The notes under the pieces were generated by a model. The model was not told where the DNA came from. It saw only the letters and a list, made by a program, of their open reading frames with translations, and searched no databases. The position numbers were made by a program, and so were the translations under genes. Positions 43,124 through 55,895 of a DNA stretch of 64,000 bases are shown here, piece after piece. Location of the stretch: the NCBI RefSeq assembly GCF_042477335.2, contig NC_091245.1, forward strand, positions 113,866,501 through 113,930,500. The letters run 5' to 3'. Source of the DNA: Ovis canadensis (Eukaryota > Chordata > Mammalia > Artiodactyla > Bovidae). How positions within the stretch are numbered: the first letter of the stretch is position 1; each line of letters starts with the position of its first letter.

Positions 43124-43997
43124 GAGCAGGCCGTGGCTTGAAGCGGGGGGTGGGGGGAGGCAGGCCAGTGGGACAGATGCAAAGGCAGGTTCCTTGGCAA
43201 GAGTGGGATTTGGAACGGCTCAGGGAGGAACGGGGCGTGGGGGGCGGGGTGTGTGGAGATGGGGGAGGCGGGGAGCTGGGGGTGGGATGGGTGCATGTGG
43301 GGGAGTAGGGGGACGGTGAGGCTGCAGGCTGAGGTGGGGGTGCTCTTGGGGCAGGGCTGATGCTGAGGTGAGGCGCGCAAGAGGGTTTCAGGGGGAAGGG
43401 GTGGTGTTTGAGGCGGTGAGGGCGTTGCTGTTGGAAACCTATTTCTGCCGAGGCCAGGCCCGAGGGCGAGGGCCAGCAGCTGGTGGACTTCTTTGGAACT
43501 CGTCCTGCAAGACGTGGTCCAGGGACCCTGCAGGCAAAAGGGAGGTATGCTTGCCAGATGTGGCAGCTCCCTTGCTCCTGGCTGTGCAAACGTAGTGTGA
43601 TTGATTTCTCTCGGAGTGTGGGGAGAGTGAGGCAGGGAGCTTGGAGACGGACGTTGTGAAAGATGAAGTGTGGTGCGGGCGGCTGCCAGCGGTGGGGTAT
43701 TCCTGCCAGTGCAGTCCCCGAGCCCTCGGCTGGGTCCGGGTGAGGACGCGAGCAAACACAAGAAAGGTGCCTGGACGCACGGGCGGCTGAGCCCGCAGGG
43801 TTTGGGGCCACGAAGGCTTGGCAGCAGGGCCTTTTGTGGGTGAGGTGGGGAGGGGTCCTGGGCGTCTGTGTGGGAGAGGCAGCGGGCGGCAGGTAGCCAG
43901 CCAGCGTTTGCAGGAGCGCTGCCTCGAGCGCGTTTCAGCGGGCAGACCTAGTTGGGCTCTGGGGCCGCACCGTGGGACCAAAAGGGGACGCTGGGGC
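43124..43997. other. G-rich spacer, no gene seen (U6)
   Basis: B-type, with a private CG to CA change in 'ggccagcagc' near 43473. Confidence 0.6.
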
Positions 43998-44068
43998 TGC
44001 ATGGGCCGGGAATCGAACCCGGGCCTCCCGCGTGGCAGGCGAGAATTCTACCACTGAACCACCCATGC
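43998..44068 (-). tRNA. tRNA-Gly-GCC: tRNA-Gly (anticodon GCC), U6
   Basis: Identical to the U1 gene. Confidence 0.98.
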
Positions 44069-45561
44069 ACCGGTGGCCAGCGCCGCCCGTCGCTGCCCCT
44101 CAGGCGCTGGCCGCCACCCGCCCGCCGCTGCTCACTGCTCGCCCGTGGGCATCTCTCTGCCCCGTTGCAGCGGGAGACGACGGGCGGGCGACCTGTAAGA
44201 CAGGATCCGGGCACGTGCAGGACCCCGGGGCGCGCCGCTCTCGGAGGGAGCCCGGGGCGACGGGACGCGGGCCCACGCGGCCCGTCCCGCGCCTTCTGCG
44301 CCGACCACGGCCGCCGCGACCCTGTCGGTGTCGCGTGAGGGCGCCGGGAGCCGACGCCGTCTGCCCGGCGCCGGGATCCCTGTGAGGTGCAGGCGCTGCG
44401 TGGTCGCTGCGGCCGCGCGCAGACGTGCCTCTCAGCGACCGCCGGGTCCCGGCCCAAAGTCCCTCTGGCGGGCTGGCTTTCCGGCCGTGCCGGGGTGGGG
44501 CGTGCGAGAGCGGGCGGGGGAAGGGACGCCGGGCTCGGTCTGTGCGGGAAGCGCGAGCGCGGGAGGGCGACGCCTCCGAGCGCCTCCGCCACCGCCCCCT
44601 ACCCGCCCTCCCCCCGCCATCCCATCCTTAGACCCGCGCTCAGGCCCAGGGACCCAAAGGCGTGTGAGCCTGGCTCCTGCGCTCTGGCCGACCGCGCTCC
44701 CGGGGTCCGGCTCTGACGGGGTGGTGGTGGTGAGCAGGGGCCCTTTGGCAGCGCGGCTCCTGGCTCGGGGACTGCGGGCTGAGAGGCAGGGAGCGCGCCA
44801 GGGCGGGCTTGGCTCCGGCCGGGGCAGCGGCTTCCCACGGGAACGGGCGCCGTGGCGCCGAGGTCGGGGGCGCGGGCCGGGCGCCGGGGGGTGGGCTGGA
44901 CGGGCACGCAGGGCTTCCGCTCCCTCCCCAGCGGAGCACCCTTCCCGGGACGGACTCGTGCAAGGAAGGCCGGTGTGCGCTGGCCAGCAGGAAGGCTGGA
45001 TGGCACGCGTCCAGGGCGGGCGGCAGGCAGGTTGCGGCCCGGCCAAGAACGCACGGCGGAGAAGGGTCGAGGGCACGCGGCAGCCCCTTGGCGGGCAAGG
45101 CGGGGGCTCGGCCGCCTCGCTGTGGCTGGGGAGCGCAGGCGGGCCGGCGGGGCGGGCGCGGAGGACGGGGTGCCGGCCTGGCGGGAGAGCTGGCGGGGGC
45201 AGCCGTGGAAGCAAGGCTGCGAGGGCGAGTAGGCCGTTCCCCGGGCAGAAGTCGGAGCGCCGGCGAAGGGAGGAGGGCTTGCCACCCGCCGCGGGGCTGC
45301 GTGCTTCGGCGCGGCCGGGGGCGGGGCGCGGCGGGGCTGTGGGAGTGGAAGTGGGAGGGTGGGCGAGTGTGGGCCAGGGGGAGGCAGGGAGGCAGGAAAA
45401 GCAGCAGCTGCAGCTGCAGCCAGCTGGCGAGGAAAGATGCGCTGAGAAGGACTGAAGGTGCCTTCTGTGGGGGTGCAGGTGGCGGCGGGAGGGCGTGTGT
45501 GGAGAAAGGCAGTGGCGCGCGGAGGACGGGTGCGTTTGTCCGGCGGGCCAAAAGGCTGGCT

Positions 45562-45644
45562 TGTCAGGAGTGGGATTCGAACCCACGCCTCCAGGGGAGA
45601 CTGCGACCTGAACGCAGCGCCTTAGACCGCTCGGCCATCCTGAC
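45562..45644 (-). tRNA. tRNA-Leu-CAG: tRNA-Leu (anticodon CAG), U6
   Basis: Identical to the U1 gene. Confidence 0.98.
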
Positions 45645-45738
45645 GGCGGGCCTGGCTGGGCGCGTGGCCGCTCGCCTGGCTGGGACCCGACGCGGCGCGA
45701 GCACCGGCGCCCTTGGCGGGCCGCGGGCGGCGCCACGC

Positions 45739-45762
45739 CAGGCAGGCAGGCAGGCAGGCAGG
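45739..45762 (+). repeat. (CAGG)6 microsatellite (U6)
   Basis: Six repeats. Confidence 0.95.
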
Positions 45763-46199
45763 CGGGCGGGCGTCCGGAGTGGGGGTCGACGGAGCCGGCG
45801 CGCGGCGGCCGGCCGAGGCGCCTGGCTCCGCCGCCGCTCGCGCCGCGGACCCAGAGGGCCCTGGGCGGGCCGGCCCCTCCCCACCCGCGCCTGTCCTGGC
45901 CCGACGCCGGCCGGCGCGCGCCCACCGTGTCGTCGCAGCCCCGCTTGCCTTCTCGCGCCCCCTTCTCCCGGCGGAACGCCCGCGTTGGAGGCAAGAGGCG
46001 GCGCGCTGGGGAGGGTCCAGTGCCCCGGGGGTCCGGGTCCCTGTCGGGGTGGCGGGCTGCCGCTGTGACCGAGGCGGTTGGTCTGGTGCGCGGTTGGGTC
46101 GGGACCCGTGGTGGCCGGCGGCCCGTGCTGGGCAAGGGGAGGCGTGGGCAGGCAGCCCGAGAGCCCGAGGGCGGCCGGGCGGCAGGACGGTCGCCGCCG

Positions 46200-46271
46200 T
46201 CCTCGTTAGTATAGTGGTGAGTATCCCCGCCTGTCACGCGGGAGACCGGGGTTCGATTCCCCGACGGGGAG
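46200..46271 (+). tRNA. tRNA-Asp-GTC: tRNA-Asp (anticodon GTC), U6
   Basis: Identical to the U1 gene. Confidence 0.98.
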
Positions 46272-47012
46272 GCAACACACCCTTTTTGGTGGCCGCGGTC
46301 GCTCTCTGTCCTGCCGCCAGGCCCCGGAGGGCCCTTCGCCTCCTCCCGACGTCTTTGGGCGAGGCGCCAGGGCGCCGCCGACGGCGGTGCCCGGCCTAGC
46401 TCCCGGCGACCCCCTCTGCCCGTGCAGCGCTCCAGCCTGAGCCCTTTGTCGTCGGCGGGCGCACGGTCGCCACGGCGGAGCGAGGGCCTCCTTGGCGACC
46501 CCACGGCCTTGCCCGACCATAGCCGGATCTGGCGGCCGGCCGGCCGCCCGCCCACGCGCCGACCCCCAGTGGCTGCCTGAGTGGGCTCGTAGGCTCGCGA
46601 CGGCCCCGCCGCGTGCAGGCAGGTGGGTCCCGTGTCCCCTTGTCGTCGTGGGAAGTGGCCTCGCTCAGCGCCCGGTGGAGTAGCGCTTTGGCCAGCTGGG
46701 TGCTGGAAGCTGCGTGCCCCGCGTTGCCCGCCGGGGGTGAGGGCGGGGAGGCGTTGGCGGGCCGCGGCGGGGAGCGAAGGGCCGGAGGGCCGCAAGGCCG
46801 CGGGGGCGCCGCCCTGGGGCGGTGGGGCCGGTGGATTCCCGGCGACCGCGTGGCGCTGGCGCGCTTGGGGCGCCGCGTGGCTGCTGGGAGCGCCGGCGGC
46901 GGCGGCGCAAGCCTCCGGCTGACGGGGCGTCGGGGCAGGGATGCGGAGGCGGCGGCGAGAGTATGCTGGGGCGAGCCCGGGGCCGGCGTCTGGCGGCCGC
47001 CCGGGCTGTGGA

Positions 47013-47084
47013 GCGTTGGTGGTATAGTGGTGAGCATAGCTGCCTTCCAAGCAGTTGACCCGGGTTCGATTCCCGGCCAACGCA
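47013..47084 (+). tRNA. tRNA-Gly-TCC: tRNA-Gly (anticodon TCC), U6
   Basis: Identical to the U1 gene. Confidence 0.98.
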
Positions 47085-47363
47085 GCGGGCCGACCTTTTG
47101 CTGAGTTCCAGCGCTCTCCCGGCAGGGGCGTTCGGGGGACAGAGAGGTGGGAGCCAGGGAGCCAGCCCGCTGGCCGGCGGCTTTTGGCGTGTGTGCGAGA
47201 AGCCGGCGGCGCGCGCGGTGTTTTGAGGGTGCTGAAAGCAAGACGGCACGGCAGGGCAGGCGGCTGCACTTGCAAAGGCCGGGTGTGGGCAGCAAGGTGG
47301 CACGGGTGGGTGGCATGGAGGCGCGGGGCTCACCAGGAGCAGGCGAGGGCTGAACCCCGACGC

Positions 47364-47435
47364 TCCCTGGTGGTCTAGTGGTTAGGATTCGGCGCTCTCA
47401 CCGCCGCGGCCCGGGTTCGATTCCCGGTCAGGGAA
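47364..47435 (+). tRNA. tRNA-Glu-CTC: tRNA-Glu (anticodon CTC), allele G, U6
   Basis: Base 50 (47413) is G, so the T stem is fully paired. Confidence 0.98.
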
Positions 47436-49610
47436 GCCTTTCTTCTTCCTCTCCGCCTGCCACCTGCCCACGTCCTCGCTGGACACCCTGCCACCCTTTT
47501 CTTAGCCTACGCTTGCTCAGCGCTGCGCCAGAGGCCCCCGGGACCCTGCCCGTCCAGCCCCAGCACGATTCAGGCCACCTCCGCTGTCCCGCGGGGCAAA
47601 GGTTTTGGCCGCAGTGGCAACCTCGCGCCGCTTCCACCACGACGCGCCTGAGGCCTCCCATCCACCAGCGCCCCCCCCCAACCCCACCCCCCGCCTCCCT
47701 CCCTCCTGAGGGGCTGCGGCTGCTGCCCCTGGTGGTGGCGGTGATGCTCCTGGGCTTGTGCTGGTTCTCCTGCTGTGGGTGGTGGTGAGGAGGTGGGCTT
47801 GGATAGGGCCGGCGGCGGTAGGGGTGGGGGTAGGGCTGGGGGTAGGGGCGTGGGCTGTGGCGGTCGCCAGCTGGGGGCCAGCAGCGGCAGGGGCGGTGGC
47901 CACAGCCGAAGGTGAGCGAGGGGGATCTGCCTCTGGGAGTGGGGGCCGTGGCCACGGACCGCCTGCCTTGTCGTGTCTCTCATGCCAGCCACCTCTCTGG
48001 GCGGCTTGGCCAGTGCGTGCCAGGTCCCGGGCTGGCTGTGACTCCCGTGTGCCGCTGGCGACTCCAAGAGGGTTCTGGTCTTGAGTGGGCTCTGGGAGGC
48101 GGACCACGGCGCCCGGGAGGCATGGGTAGCAGTTCAGTCGCCCGGGGGCAGCGATGCCTGCCAGGGAGGACAACCCGACCATCGTGCTGTTTCCCTTGCC
48201 TGACCACAGCTCTCAATCCTACTGGACTGAGGCAAGATTTACCCAGGCCTCCCTCCCCCACTCGTAACCAAAGGTGGGCACTCGGGTGCACACACACACA
48301 CACACACACACACAGAGCGCCCTCCAAACTGTCTATCCAGGATCCACTCCATCCCTCTCCCCACCCTGTCACCGTCTTCCCCTAGGAACTCTGCGCGAGG
48401 GTGATCCTCCAGCACAGTCTCCTCTTGGCCCCGTCTCGGCTGGTCTATCCCCAAAGGGTTTCACGTCTGTTCAAGGACTGTGTCCTTCGGAGGGGAAGTG
48501 GACGGCAGACGAAAGGCACCAACGTGCGGTGAGGGCGGCACACTCGGGTGCGATGGCACAAAGGCGAGTGCCCTGTGGGAAAGGAGCCCCCGTGGCCCGA
48601 CGTGTGCTTGCCGTCGCCAAAGGAGGTTTCCTCGAGGCCCCTGCCGGGGCTGTGGGCGTCAGAGTGCATGGGGGAGAGTATCGGAGGAAGGTGCTTGGGG
48701 CCATGGCTGGTGGGCGCCCCACGTGGATCAGGGACCCGGGCAGGGCGATCGCGAGCAGAGGGCGCGGCGGCGAGCAGGGAGCTGGGAGGCAGGCCCCGGG
48801 GTGCTTGGTCGGGGCGTCTGCATGGACGGCCGGCGGGAAGGGGCGGCGTGGGGCTCTCGGGGACCTGGCCGAAAGATCGGCAGGCCACTCGAGCAGGGCC
48901 TCTACAGAAGCATGGGCGCGGCGGCGAAGCCGTGCCAGGCACATGTGAGAGGCTGGGACGGATCTGCGGTAGGTAGGGGTGGGCGTGGGGGTTGGGCTGG
49001 GGCTGCGGAGCCAGAGGGAGGCCCGCACTGGTGAACGCCAGGGCAGGGCAGGCCAGGGCAGGACGTGTGAGGGATAGCCCGAGCTCCAGGGGGATGTTGG
49101 GTGGGGAGGTGGGGCCGAGCCTGGAGTCTGGCGGGAAAGGCAGAGGGCAGGCCGTGACAGTGACGGGGCTGTGGCGTGAGGAAGATGGCGGGTGAGCACT
49201 CCATTTGGGTCGGGTGGCGGGTGAGCGGGGGCGAGCCACACTGGTGCTCGGTGCCACAGGCTGCTCAGGCTCGGCGGCGGGCTGTGGCTCTGGGCGGAGG
49301 CTAGGACGCAGGCAAGCGAAGGACAGAAACGGAGCGCCAGCGCCAGCTGGGGGCCAGACCCGGTCCGAGATGGGTGGGCCCACCGTACCGCCCCAGAGAC
49401 CAAAGTCACCACCCATCGGGAGGGAGTGTCCAGTGTCGGGGGTGACACTGCTGGGGCCTCAGGGTGGGATGGGGCGGGGGTGGCTGGCAGCGCAGGTGGC
49501 TGTGATTTCATGAGGGCCAAGGAGAGCTCCCATGTGACCGGGCACAGTCAGCCCTCCAGGGCACACGCCCGCAGAGGGCAAACCTCGGGGAGGTCTGAGG
49601 GTCCGGACAC
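47436..49610. other. GC-rich spacer, no gene seen (U6)
   Basis: G-quadruplex motif at 47821-47848, (CA)13, CTCF-like site at 48752-48765. Confidence 0.6.
48289..48314 (+). repeat. (CA)13 microsatellite (U6)
   Basis: Thirteen repeats. Confidence 0.97.
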
Positions 49611-50176
49611 CGCCACCGCCTCGGCAGCACCGCCTGCCAGGGCCCGTACACGGAGCAAACCCCAGCGCCCAGCCACACACGGCGGGCCCAAGAAGGGGTG
49701 GCATCGATGCAGCATGGCGCCATCACTCAGGCATCAGAAACACGTCAAGAATTGCCAGTTGTCACAAGCAATGATGCAGCTGGAGACTCTTACACTCGGC
49801 GGAGAATGTCAGACCGCGTTGGACCGAGGCATGTGGAGCATGGAAAATAATACAAAACGAAGCTATTTGCCAGGAGAAACCGACTCACGCAGAAACCCAC
49901 CTTAGGGTAACGCAAGCGGAAAGGCAGCGCTGGAGGGATGACTGGGGAGCTGCAACGCACAGATACGCAGGACCCTGTCTAAAGGGAGAAGCGCCAAGGT
50001 TATCCAGTTCAACACAGGGAATCAGCGTCAGTGCCCTGGAGTAACCTCAAGTGGAAAAGAATCTGAAACCATATATGACACTCGAGATCTGCACAAGCAA
50101 AACAGGATCACACTGCGGTCCACCGGAAACCAGCACAATATTGGGAATCCACTGTACTTCCGCAACAACCGTGACT
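49611..50176 (+). mobile_element. Decayed LINE-1 3' end, relic A (U6)
   Basis: U6 copy of relic A. Confidence 0.74.
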
Positions 50177-50190
50177 ACGACGTCGGAGTA

Positions 50191-50888
50191 AGCTTTCAAA
50201 AGAAAACTAACTCAGCAGGCAATGAAGTCAGCGGAAAACAGGTGAGCTATGCCAACCCCACCCTGGGTACATATCCACGAAAGGCGCAGCTCTTCATTCG
50301 GAAAGACACATGCAACCCCCACAGTCACAGCAGCACCGTTTGCCATAGCCGAGACGTGGAGAAAACCCTAGTGCCCATCCCCAAAGGCTCAGCCACCAAG
50401 ATGCAGTATCAGAGAAAGGGAGAGAATGGGATGTCACCGAGCCGTCCACAAGAGGCAGATAGTGTCACTGGCAGCAACGGCGGCTGGAGCTGCAGAATAT
50501 TACCCTTGGTGAGGGAAGTCAAACAGACAAGGTCACGGATGGGTGGACTCTAAAGTGTTGTACAAATGAATCCCTGGGCCAACCAGCCACAGACTCTCAG
50601 ACACAGGAAAGCCGCTTGGGGCTTCCCAAGGGCGCAGTCAGGGACCGAGGGATGATTGAGGAGCCGGGCTCAACGGATCAACCGTACCAGTACTGCGTAG
50701 GAAGGGGAGGAGGAACAAGGACACGCGGGATACCGCAGGGAATGAGATCCCATATGCTGTCATCACCCGCAATGGAAACGAGCTGAACACATGAGCCCCC
50801 CCCCCCACCCACCCACAGACAGGACTGAACCCCAACGCTGTACAGCGGAAACGCACACCAGGTTGTAGATCAACTACGCTTCCAGGAC
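50191..50888 (+). mobile_element. Decayed LINE-1 3' end, relic B (U6/U7 junction)
   Basis: Copy of relic B with a C-run of 11. Confidence 0.77.
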
Positions 50889-50890
50889 AA

Positions 50891-51583
50891 GTGCTACTCC
50901 GTCGAAGTCAGTCAGTCGAGGATCAGTCCAGCAATAGGAAAAAGAAGAGCTTCCATTATGATCCAGGAAAGCCAACCCTGGGCACGCGTCGGGAAAAGAC
51001 GACAAATACCCCTAATGGGGAGAGATGCAGGCATCCCCCAGGGTCACCGCAGCCCTCTGTGCCGGAGCCGAGACCCGCGGGAAACGCCCAAGTGCCCGTC
51101 GGCACGTGGCCGGCACAAGAAGGTGAGGGATATCTGTACCGTGGAATATGACGCAGCCCTCAAGAAGGAGCCGCCATCGCCATGGGCCGCAAGGTCAGAC
51201 GGACCCACAGAAGGGTCCGCTCAGTGAAGTGAGTCGCTTGGATCGGGAGAAAGCTCTGTGGACTCTTAACGACGAATACAGACGAATCTATGCGCAAAGG
51301 GGAAAGCGACCTGGAGACCCCGAAAACGTACATAGGGCTACCCAAGGGGAAAGGCAGGGAAGGACGAAGTTGAAGTCGGATCAAGAGATAGGAAAGACTG
51401 TGCTTACAGTAGAAGAGCAACAGAGCTTTCCTCTGTAGCAGGAGAAGTGTATCTGTATCTCGCCTTCACCTACACTGGAAGACCACCTGGCAAAGAACAG
51501 GGGACTGAATCACTTTGCCGGGCACCTGAGACTCACCCAGGAATGTGAATCCGTTCTACTTGTGTTCGAAGAAGCAGAAAAAG
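50891..51583 (+). mobile_element. Decayed LINE-1 3' end, relic C (U7)
   Basis: Has 'gggaaggacg' near 51360, shared only with U8. Confidence 0.77.
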
Positions 51584-52457
51584 GAGCAGGCCGTGGCTTG
51601 AAGCGGGGGGTGGGGGGAGGCAGGCCAGTGGGACAGATGCAAAGGCAGGTTCCTTGGCAAGAGTGGGATTTGGAACGGCTCAGGGAGGAACGGGGCGTGG
51701 GGGGCGGGGTGTGTGGAGATGGGGGAGGCGGGGAGCTGGGGGTGGGATGGGTGCATGTGGGGGAGTAGGGGGACGGTGAGGCTGCAGGCTGAGGTGGGGG
51801 TGCTCTTGGGGCAGGGCTGATGCTGAGGTGAGGCGCGCAAGAGGGTTTCAGGGGGAAGGGGTGGTGTTTGAGGCGGTGAGGGCGTTGCTGTTGGAAACCT
51901 ATTTCTGCCGAGGCCAGGCCCGAGGGCGAGGGCCGGCAGCTGGTGGACTTCTTTGGAACTCGTCCTGCAAGACGTGGTCCAGGGACCCTGCAGGCAAAAG
52001 GGAGGTATGCTTGCCAGATGTGGCAGCTCCCTTGCTCCTGGCTGTGCAAACGTAGTGTGATTGATTTCTCTCGGAGTGTGGGGAGAGTGAGGCAGGGAGC
52101 TTGGAGACGGACGTTGTGAAAGATGAAGTGTGGTGCGGGCGGCTGCCAGCGGTGGGGTATTCCTGCCAGTGCAGTCCCCGAGCCCTCGGCTGGGTCCGGG
52201 TGAGGACGCGAGCAAACACAAGAAAGGTGCCTGGACGCACGGGCGGCTGAGCCCGCAGGGTTTGGGGCCACGAAGGCTTGGCAGCAGGGCCTTTTGTGGG
52301 TGAGGTGGGGAGGGGTCCTGGGCGTCTGTGTGGGAGAGGCAGCGGGTGGCAGGTAGCCAGCCAGCGTTTGCAGGAGCGCTGCCTCGAGCGCGTTTCAGCG
52401 GGCAGACCTAGTTGGGCTCTGGGGCCGCACCGTGGGACCAAAAGGGGACGCTGGGGC
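51584..52457. other. G-rich spacer, no gene seen (U7)
   Basis: B-type, with a private 'gggtggcagg' near 52347. Confidence 0.6.
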
Positions 52458-52528
52458 TGCATGGGCCGGGAATCGAACCCGGGCCTCCCGCGTGGCAGGC
52501 GAGAATTCTACCACTGAACCACCCATGC
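52458..52528 (-). tRNA. tRNA-Gly-GCC: tRNA-Gly (anticodon GCC), U7
   Basis: Identical to the U1 gene. Confidence 0.98.
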
Positions 52529-54021
52529 ACCGGTGGCCAGCGCCGCCCGTCGCTGCCCCTCAGGCGCTGGCCGCCACCCGCCCGCCGCTGCTCACTGCTC
52601 GCCCGTGGGCATCTCTCTGCCCCGTTGCAGCGGGAGACGACGGGCGGGCGACCTGTAAGACAGGATCCGGGCACGTGCAGGACCCCGGGGCGCGCCGCTC
52701 TCGGAGGGAGCCCGGGGCGACGGGACGCGGGCCCACGCGGCCCGTCCCGCGCCTTCTGCGCCGACCACGGCCGCCGCGACCCTGTCGGTGTCGCGTGAGG
52801 GCGCCGGGAGCCGACGCCGTCTGCCCGGCGCCGGGATCCCTGTGAGGTGCAGGCGCTGCGTGGTCGCTGCGGCCGCGCGCAGACGTGCCTCTCAGCGACC
52901 GCCGGGTCCCGGCCCAAAGTCCCTCTGGCGGGCTGGCTTTCCGGCCGTGCCGGGGTGGGGCGTGCGAGAGCGGGCGGGGGAAGGGACGCCGGGCTCGGTC
53001 TGTGCGGGAAGCGCGAGCGCGGGAGGGCGACGCCTCCGAGCGCCTCCGCCACCGCCCCCTACCCGCCCTCCCCCCGCCATCCCATCCTTAGACCCGCGCT
53101 CAGGCCCAGGGACCCAAAGGCGTGTGAGCCTGGCTCCTGCGCTCTGGCCGACCGCGCTCCCGGGGTCCGGCTCTGACGGGGTGGTGGTGGTGAGCAGGGG
53201 CCCTTTGGCAGCGCGGCTCCTGGCTCGGGGACTGCGGGCTGAGAGGCAGGGAGCGCGCCAGGGCGGGCTTGGCTCCGGCCGGGGCAGCGGCTTCCCACGG
53301 GAACGGGCGCCGTGGCGCCGAGGTCGGGGGCGCGGGCCGGGCGCCGGGGGGTGGGCTGGACGGGCACGCAGGGCTTCCGCTCCCTCCCCAGCGGAGCACC
53401 CTTCCCGGGACGGACTCGTGCAAGGAAGGCCGGTGTGCGCTGGCCAGCAGGAAGGCTGGATGGCACGCGTCCAGGGCGGGCGGCAGGCAGGTTGCGGCCC
53501 GGCCAAGAACGCACGGCGGAGAAGGGTCGAGGGCACGCGGCAGCCCCTTGGCGGGCAAGGCGGGGGCTCGGCCGCCTCGCTGTGGCTGGGGAGCGCAGGC
53601 GGGCCGGCGGGGCGGGCGCGGAGGACGGGGTGCCGGCCTGGCGGGAGAGCTGGCGGGGGCAGCCGTGGAAGCAAGGCTGCGAGGGCGAGTAGGCCGTTCC
53701 CCGGGCAGAAGTCGGAGCGCCGGCGAAGGGAGGAGGGCTTGCCACCCGCCGCGGGGCTGCGTGCTTCGGCGCGGCCGGGGGCGGGGCGCGGCGGGGCTGT
53801 GGGAGTGGAAGTGGGAGGGTGGGCGAGTGTGGGCCAGGGGGAGGCAGGGAGGCAGGAAAAGCAGCAGCTGCAGCTGCAGCCAGCTGGCGAGGAAAGATGC
53901 GCTGAGAAGGACTGAAGGTGCCTTCTGTGGGGGTGCAGGTGGCGGCGGGAGGGCGTGTGTGGAGAAAGGCAGTGGCGCGCGGAGGACGGGTGCGTTTGTC
54001 CGGCGGGCCAAAAGGCTGGCT

Positions 54022-54104
54022 TGTCAGGAGTGGGATTCGAACCCACGCCTCCAGGGGAGACTGCGACCTGAACGCAGCGCCTTAGACCGCTCGGCCATCC
54101 TGAC
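54022..54104 (-). tRNA. tRNA-Leu-CAG: tRNA-Leu (anticodon CAG), U7
   Basis: Identical to the U1 gene. Confidence 0.98.
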
Positions 54105-54198
54105 GGCGGGCCTGGCTGGGCGCGTGGCCGCTCGCCTGGCTGGGACCCGACGCGGCGCGAGCACCGGCGCCCTTGGCGGGCCGCGGGCGGCGCCACGC

Positions 54199-54222
54199 CA
54201 GGCAGGCAGGCAGGCAGGCAGG
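54199..54222 (+). repeat. (CAGG)6 microsatellite (U7)
   Basis: Six repeats. Confidence 0.95.
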
Positions 54223-54659
54223 CGGGCGGGCGTCCGGAGTGGGGGTCGACGGAGCCGGCGCGCGGCGGCCGGCCGAGGCGCCTGGCTCCGCCGCCGCTCG
54301 CGCCGCGGACCCAGAGGGCCCTGGGCGGGCCGGCCCCTCCCCACCCGCGCCTGTCCTGGCCCGACGCCGGCCGGCGCGCGCCCACCGTGTCGTCGCAGCC
54401 CCGCTTGCCTTCTCGCGCCCCCTTCTCCCGGCGGAACGCCCGCGTTGGAGGCAAGAGGCGGCGCGCTGGGGAGGGTCCAGTGCCCCGGGGGTCCGGGTCC
54501 CTGTCGGGGTGGCGGGCTGCCGCTGTGACCGAGGCGGTTGGTCTGGTGCGCGGTTGGGTCGGGACCCGTGGTGGCCGGCGGCCCGTGCTGGGCAAGGGGA
54601 GGCGTGGGCAGGCAGCCCGAGAGCCCGAGGGCGGCCGGGCGGCAGGACGGTCGCCGCCG

Positions 54660-54731
54660 TCCTCGTTAGTATAGTGGTGAGTATCCCCGCCTGTCACGCG
54701 GGAGACCGGGGTTCGATTCCCCGACGGGGAG
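54660..54731 (+). tRNA. tRNA-Asp-GTC: tRNA-Asp (anticodon GTC), U7
   Basis: Identical to the U1 gene. Confidence 0.98.
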
Positions 54732-55472
54732 GCAACACACCCTTTTTGGTGGCCGCGGTCGCTCTCTGTCCTGCCGCCAGGCCCCGGAGGGCCCTTCGCC
54801 TCCTCCCGACGTCTTTGGGCGAGGCGCCAGGGCGCCGCCGACGGCGGTGCCCGGCCTAGCTCCCGGCGACCCCCTCTGCCCGTGCAGCGCTCCAGCCTGA
54901 GCCCTTTGTCGTCGGCGGGCGCACGGTCGCCACGGCGGAGCGAGGGCCTCCTTGGCGACCCCACGGCCTTGCCCGACCATAGCCGGATCTGGCGGCCGGC
55001 CGGCCGCCCGCCCACGCGCCGACCCCCAGTGGCTGCCTGAGTGGGCTCGTAGGCTCGCGACGGCCCCGCCGCGTGCAGGCAGGTGGGTCCCGTGTCCCCT
55101 TGTCGTCGTGGGAAGTGGCCTCGCTCAGCGCCCGGTGGAGTAGCGCTTTGGCCAGCTGGGTGCTGGAAGCTGCGTGCCCCGCGTTGCCCGCCGGGGGTGA
55201 GGGCGGGGAGGCGTTGGCGGGCCGCGGCGGGGAGCGAAGGGCCGGAGGGCCGCAAGGCCGCGGGGGCGCCGCCCTGGGGCGGTGGGGCCGGTGGATTCCC
55301 GGCGACCGCGTGGCGCTGGCGCGCTTGGGGCGCCGCGTGGCTGCTGGGAGCGCCGGCGGCGGCGGCGCAAGCCTCCGGCTGACGGGGCGTCGGGGCAGGG
55401 ATGCGGAGGCGGCGGCGAGAGTATGCTGGGGCGAGCCCGGGGCCGGCGTCTGGCGGCCGCCCGGGCTGTGGA

Positions 55473-55544
55473 GCGTTGGTGGTATAGTGGTGAGCATAGC
55501 TGCCTTCCAAGCAGTTGACCCGGGTTCGATTCCCGGCCAACGCA
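55473..55544 (+). tRNA. tRNA-Gly-TCC: tRNA-Gly (anticodon TCC), U7
   Basis: Identical to the U1 gene. Confidence 0.98.
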
Positions 55545-55823
55545 GCGGGCCGACCTTTTGCTGAGTTCCAGCGCTCTCCCGGCAGGGGCGTTCGGGGGAC
55601 AGAGAGGTGGGAGCCAGGGAGCCAGCCCGCTGGCCGGCGGCTTTTGGCGTGTGTGCGAGAAGCCGGCGGCGCGCGCGGTGTTTTGAGGGTGCTGAAAGCA
55701 AGACGGCACGGCAGGGCAGGCGGCTGCACTTGCAAAGGCCGGGTGTGGGCAGCAAGGTGGCACGGGTGGGTGGCATGGAGGCGCGGGGCTCACCAGGAGC
55801 AGGCGAGGGCTGAACCCCGACGC

Positions 55824-55895
55824 TCCCTGGTGGTCTAGTGGTTAGGATTCGGCGCTCTCACCGCCGCGGCCCGGGTTCGATTCCCGGTCAGGGAA
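55824..55895 (+). tRNA. tRNA-Glu-CTC: tRNA-Glu (anticodon CTC), allele G, U7
   Basis: Base 50 (55873) is G, so the T stem is fully paired. It is the last Glu gene in the window. Confidence 0.98.

Larger units (their letters stand above)
43998..47435. other. CpG-dense five-gene tRNA block (U6)
   Basis: Gene-free gaps are 44069-45561, 45645-46199, 46272-47012 and 47085-47363. B-type. Confidence 0.75.
42319..50776. repeat. Tandem tRNA array unit U6 (8458 bp)
   Basis: B-type in both halves with (CAGG)6, CA13 and Glu allele G. It has a private 'ggccagcagc' near 43473 and the 'ggtggggcc' variant before Gly-TCC shared with U4 and U7. Confidence 0.98.
52458..55895. other. CpG-dense five-gene tRNA block (U7)
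   Basis: Gene-free gaps are 52529-54021, 54105-54659, 54732-55472 and 55545-55823. B-type. Confidence 0.75.
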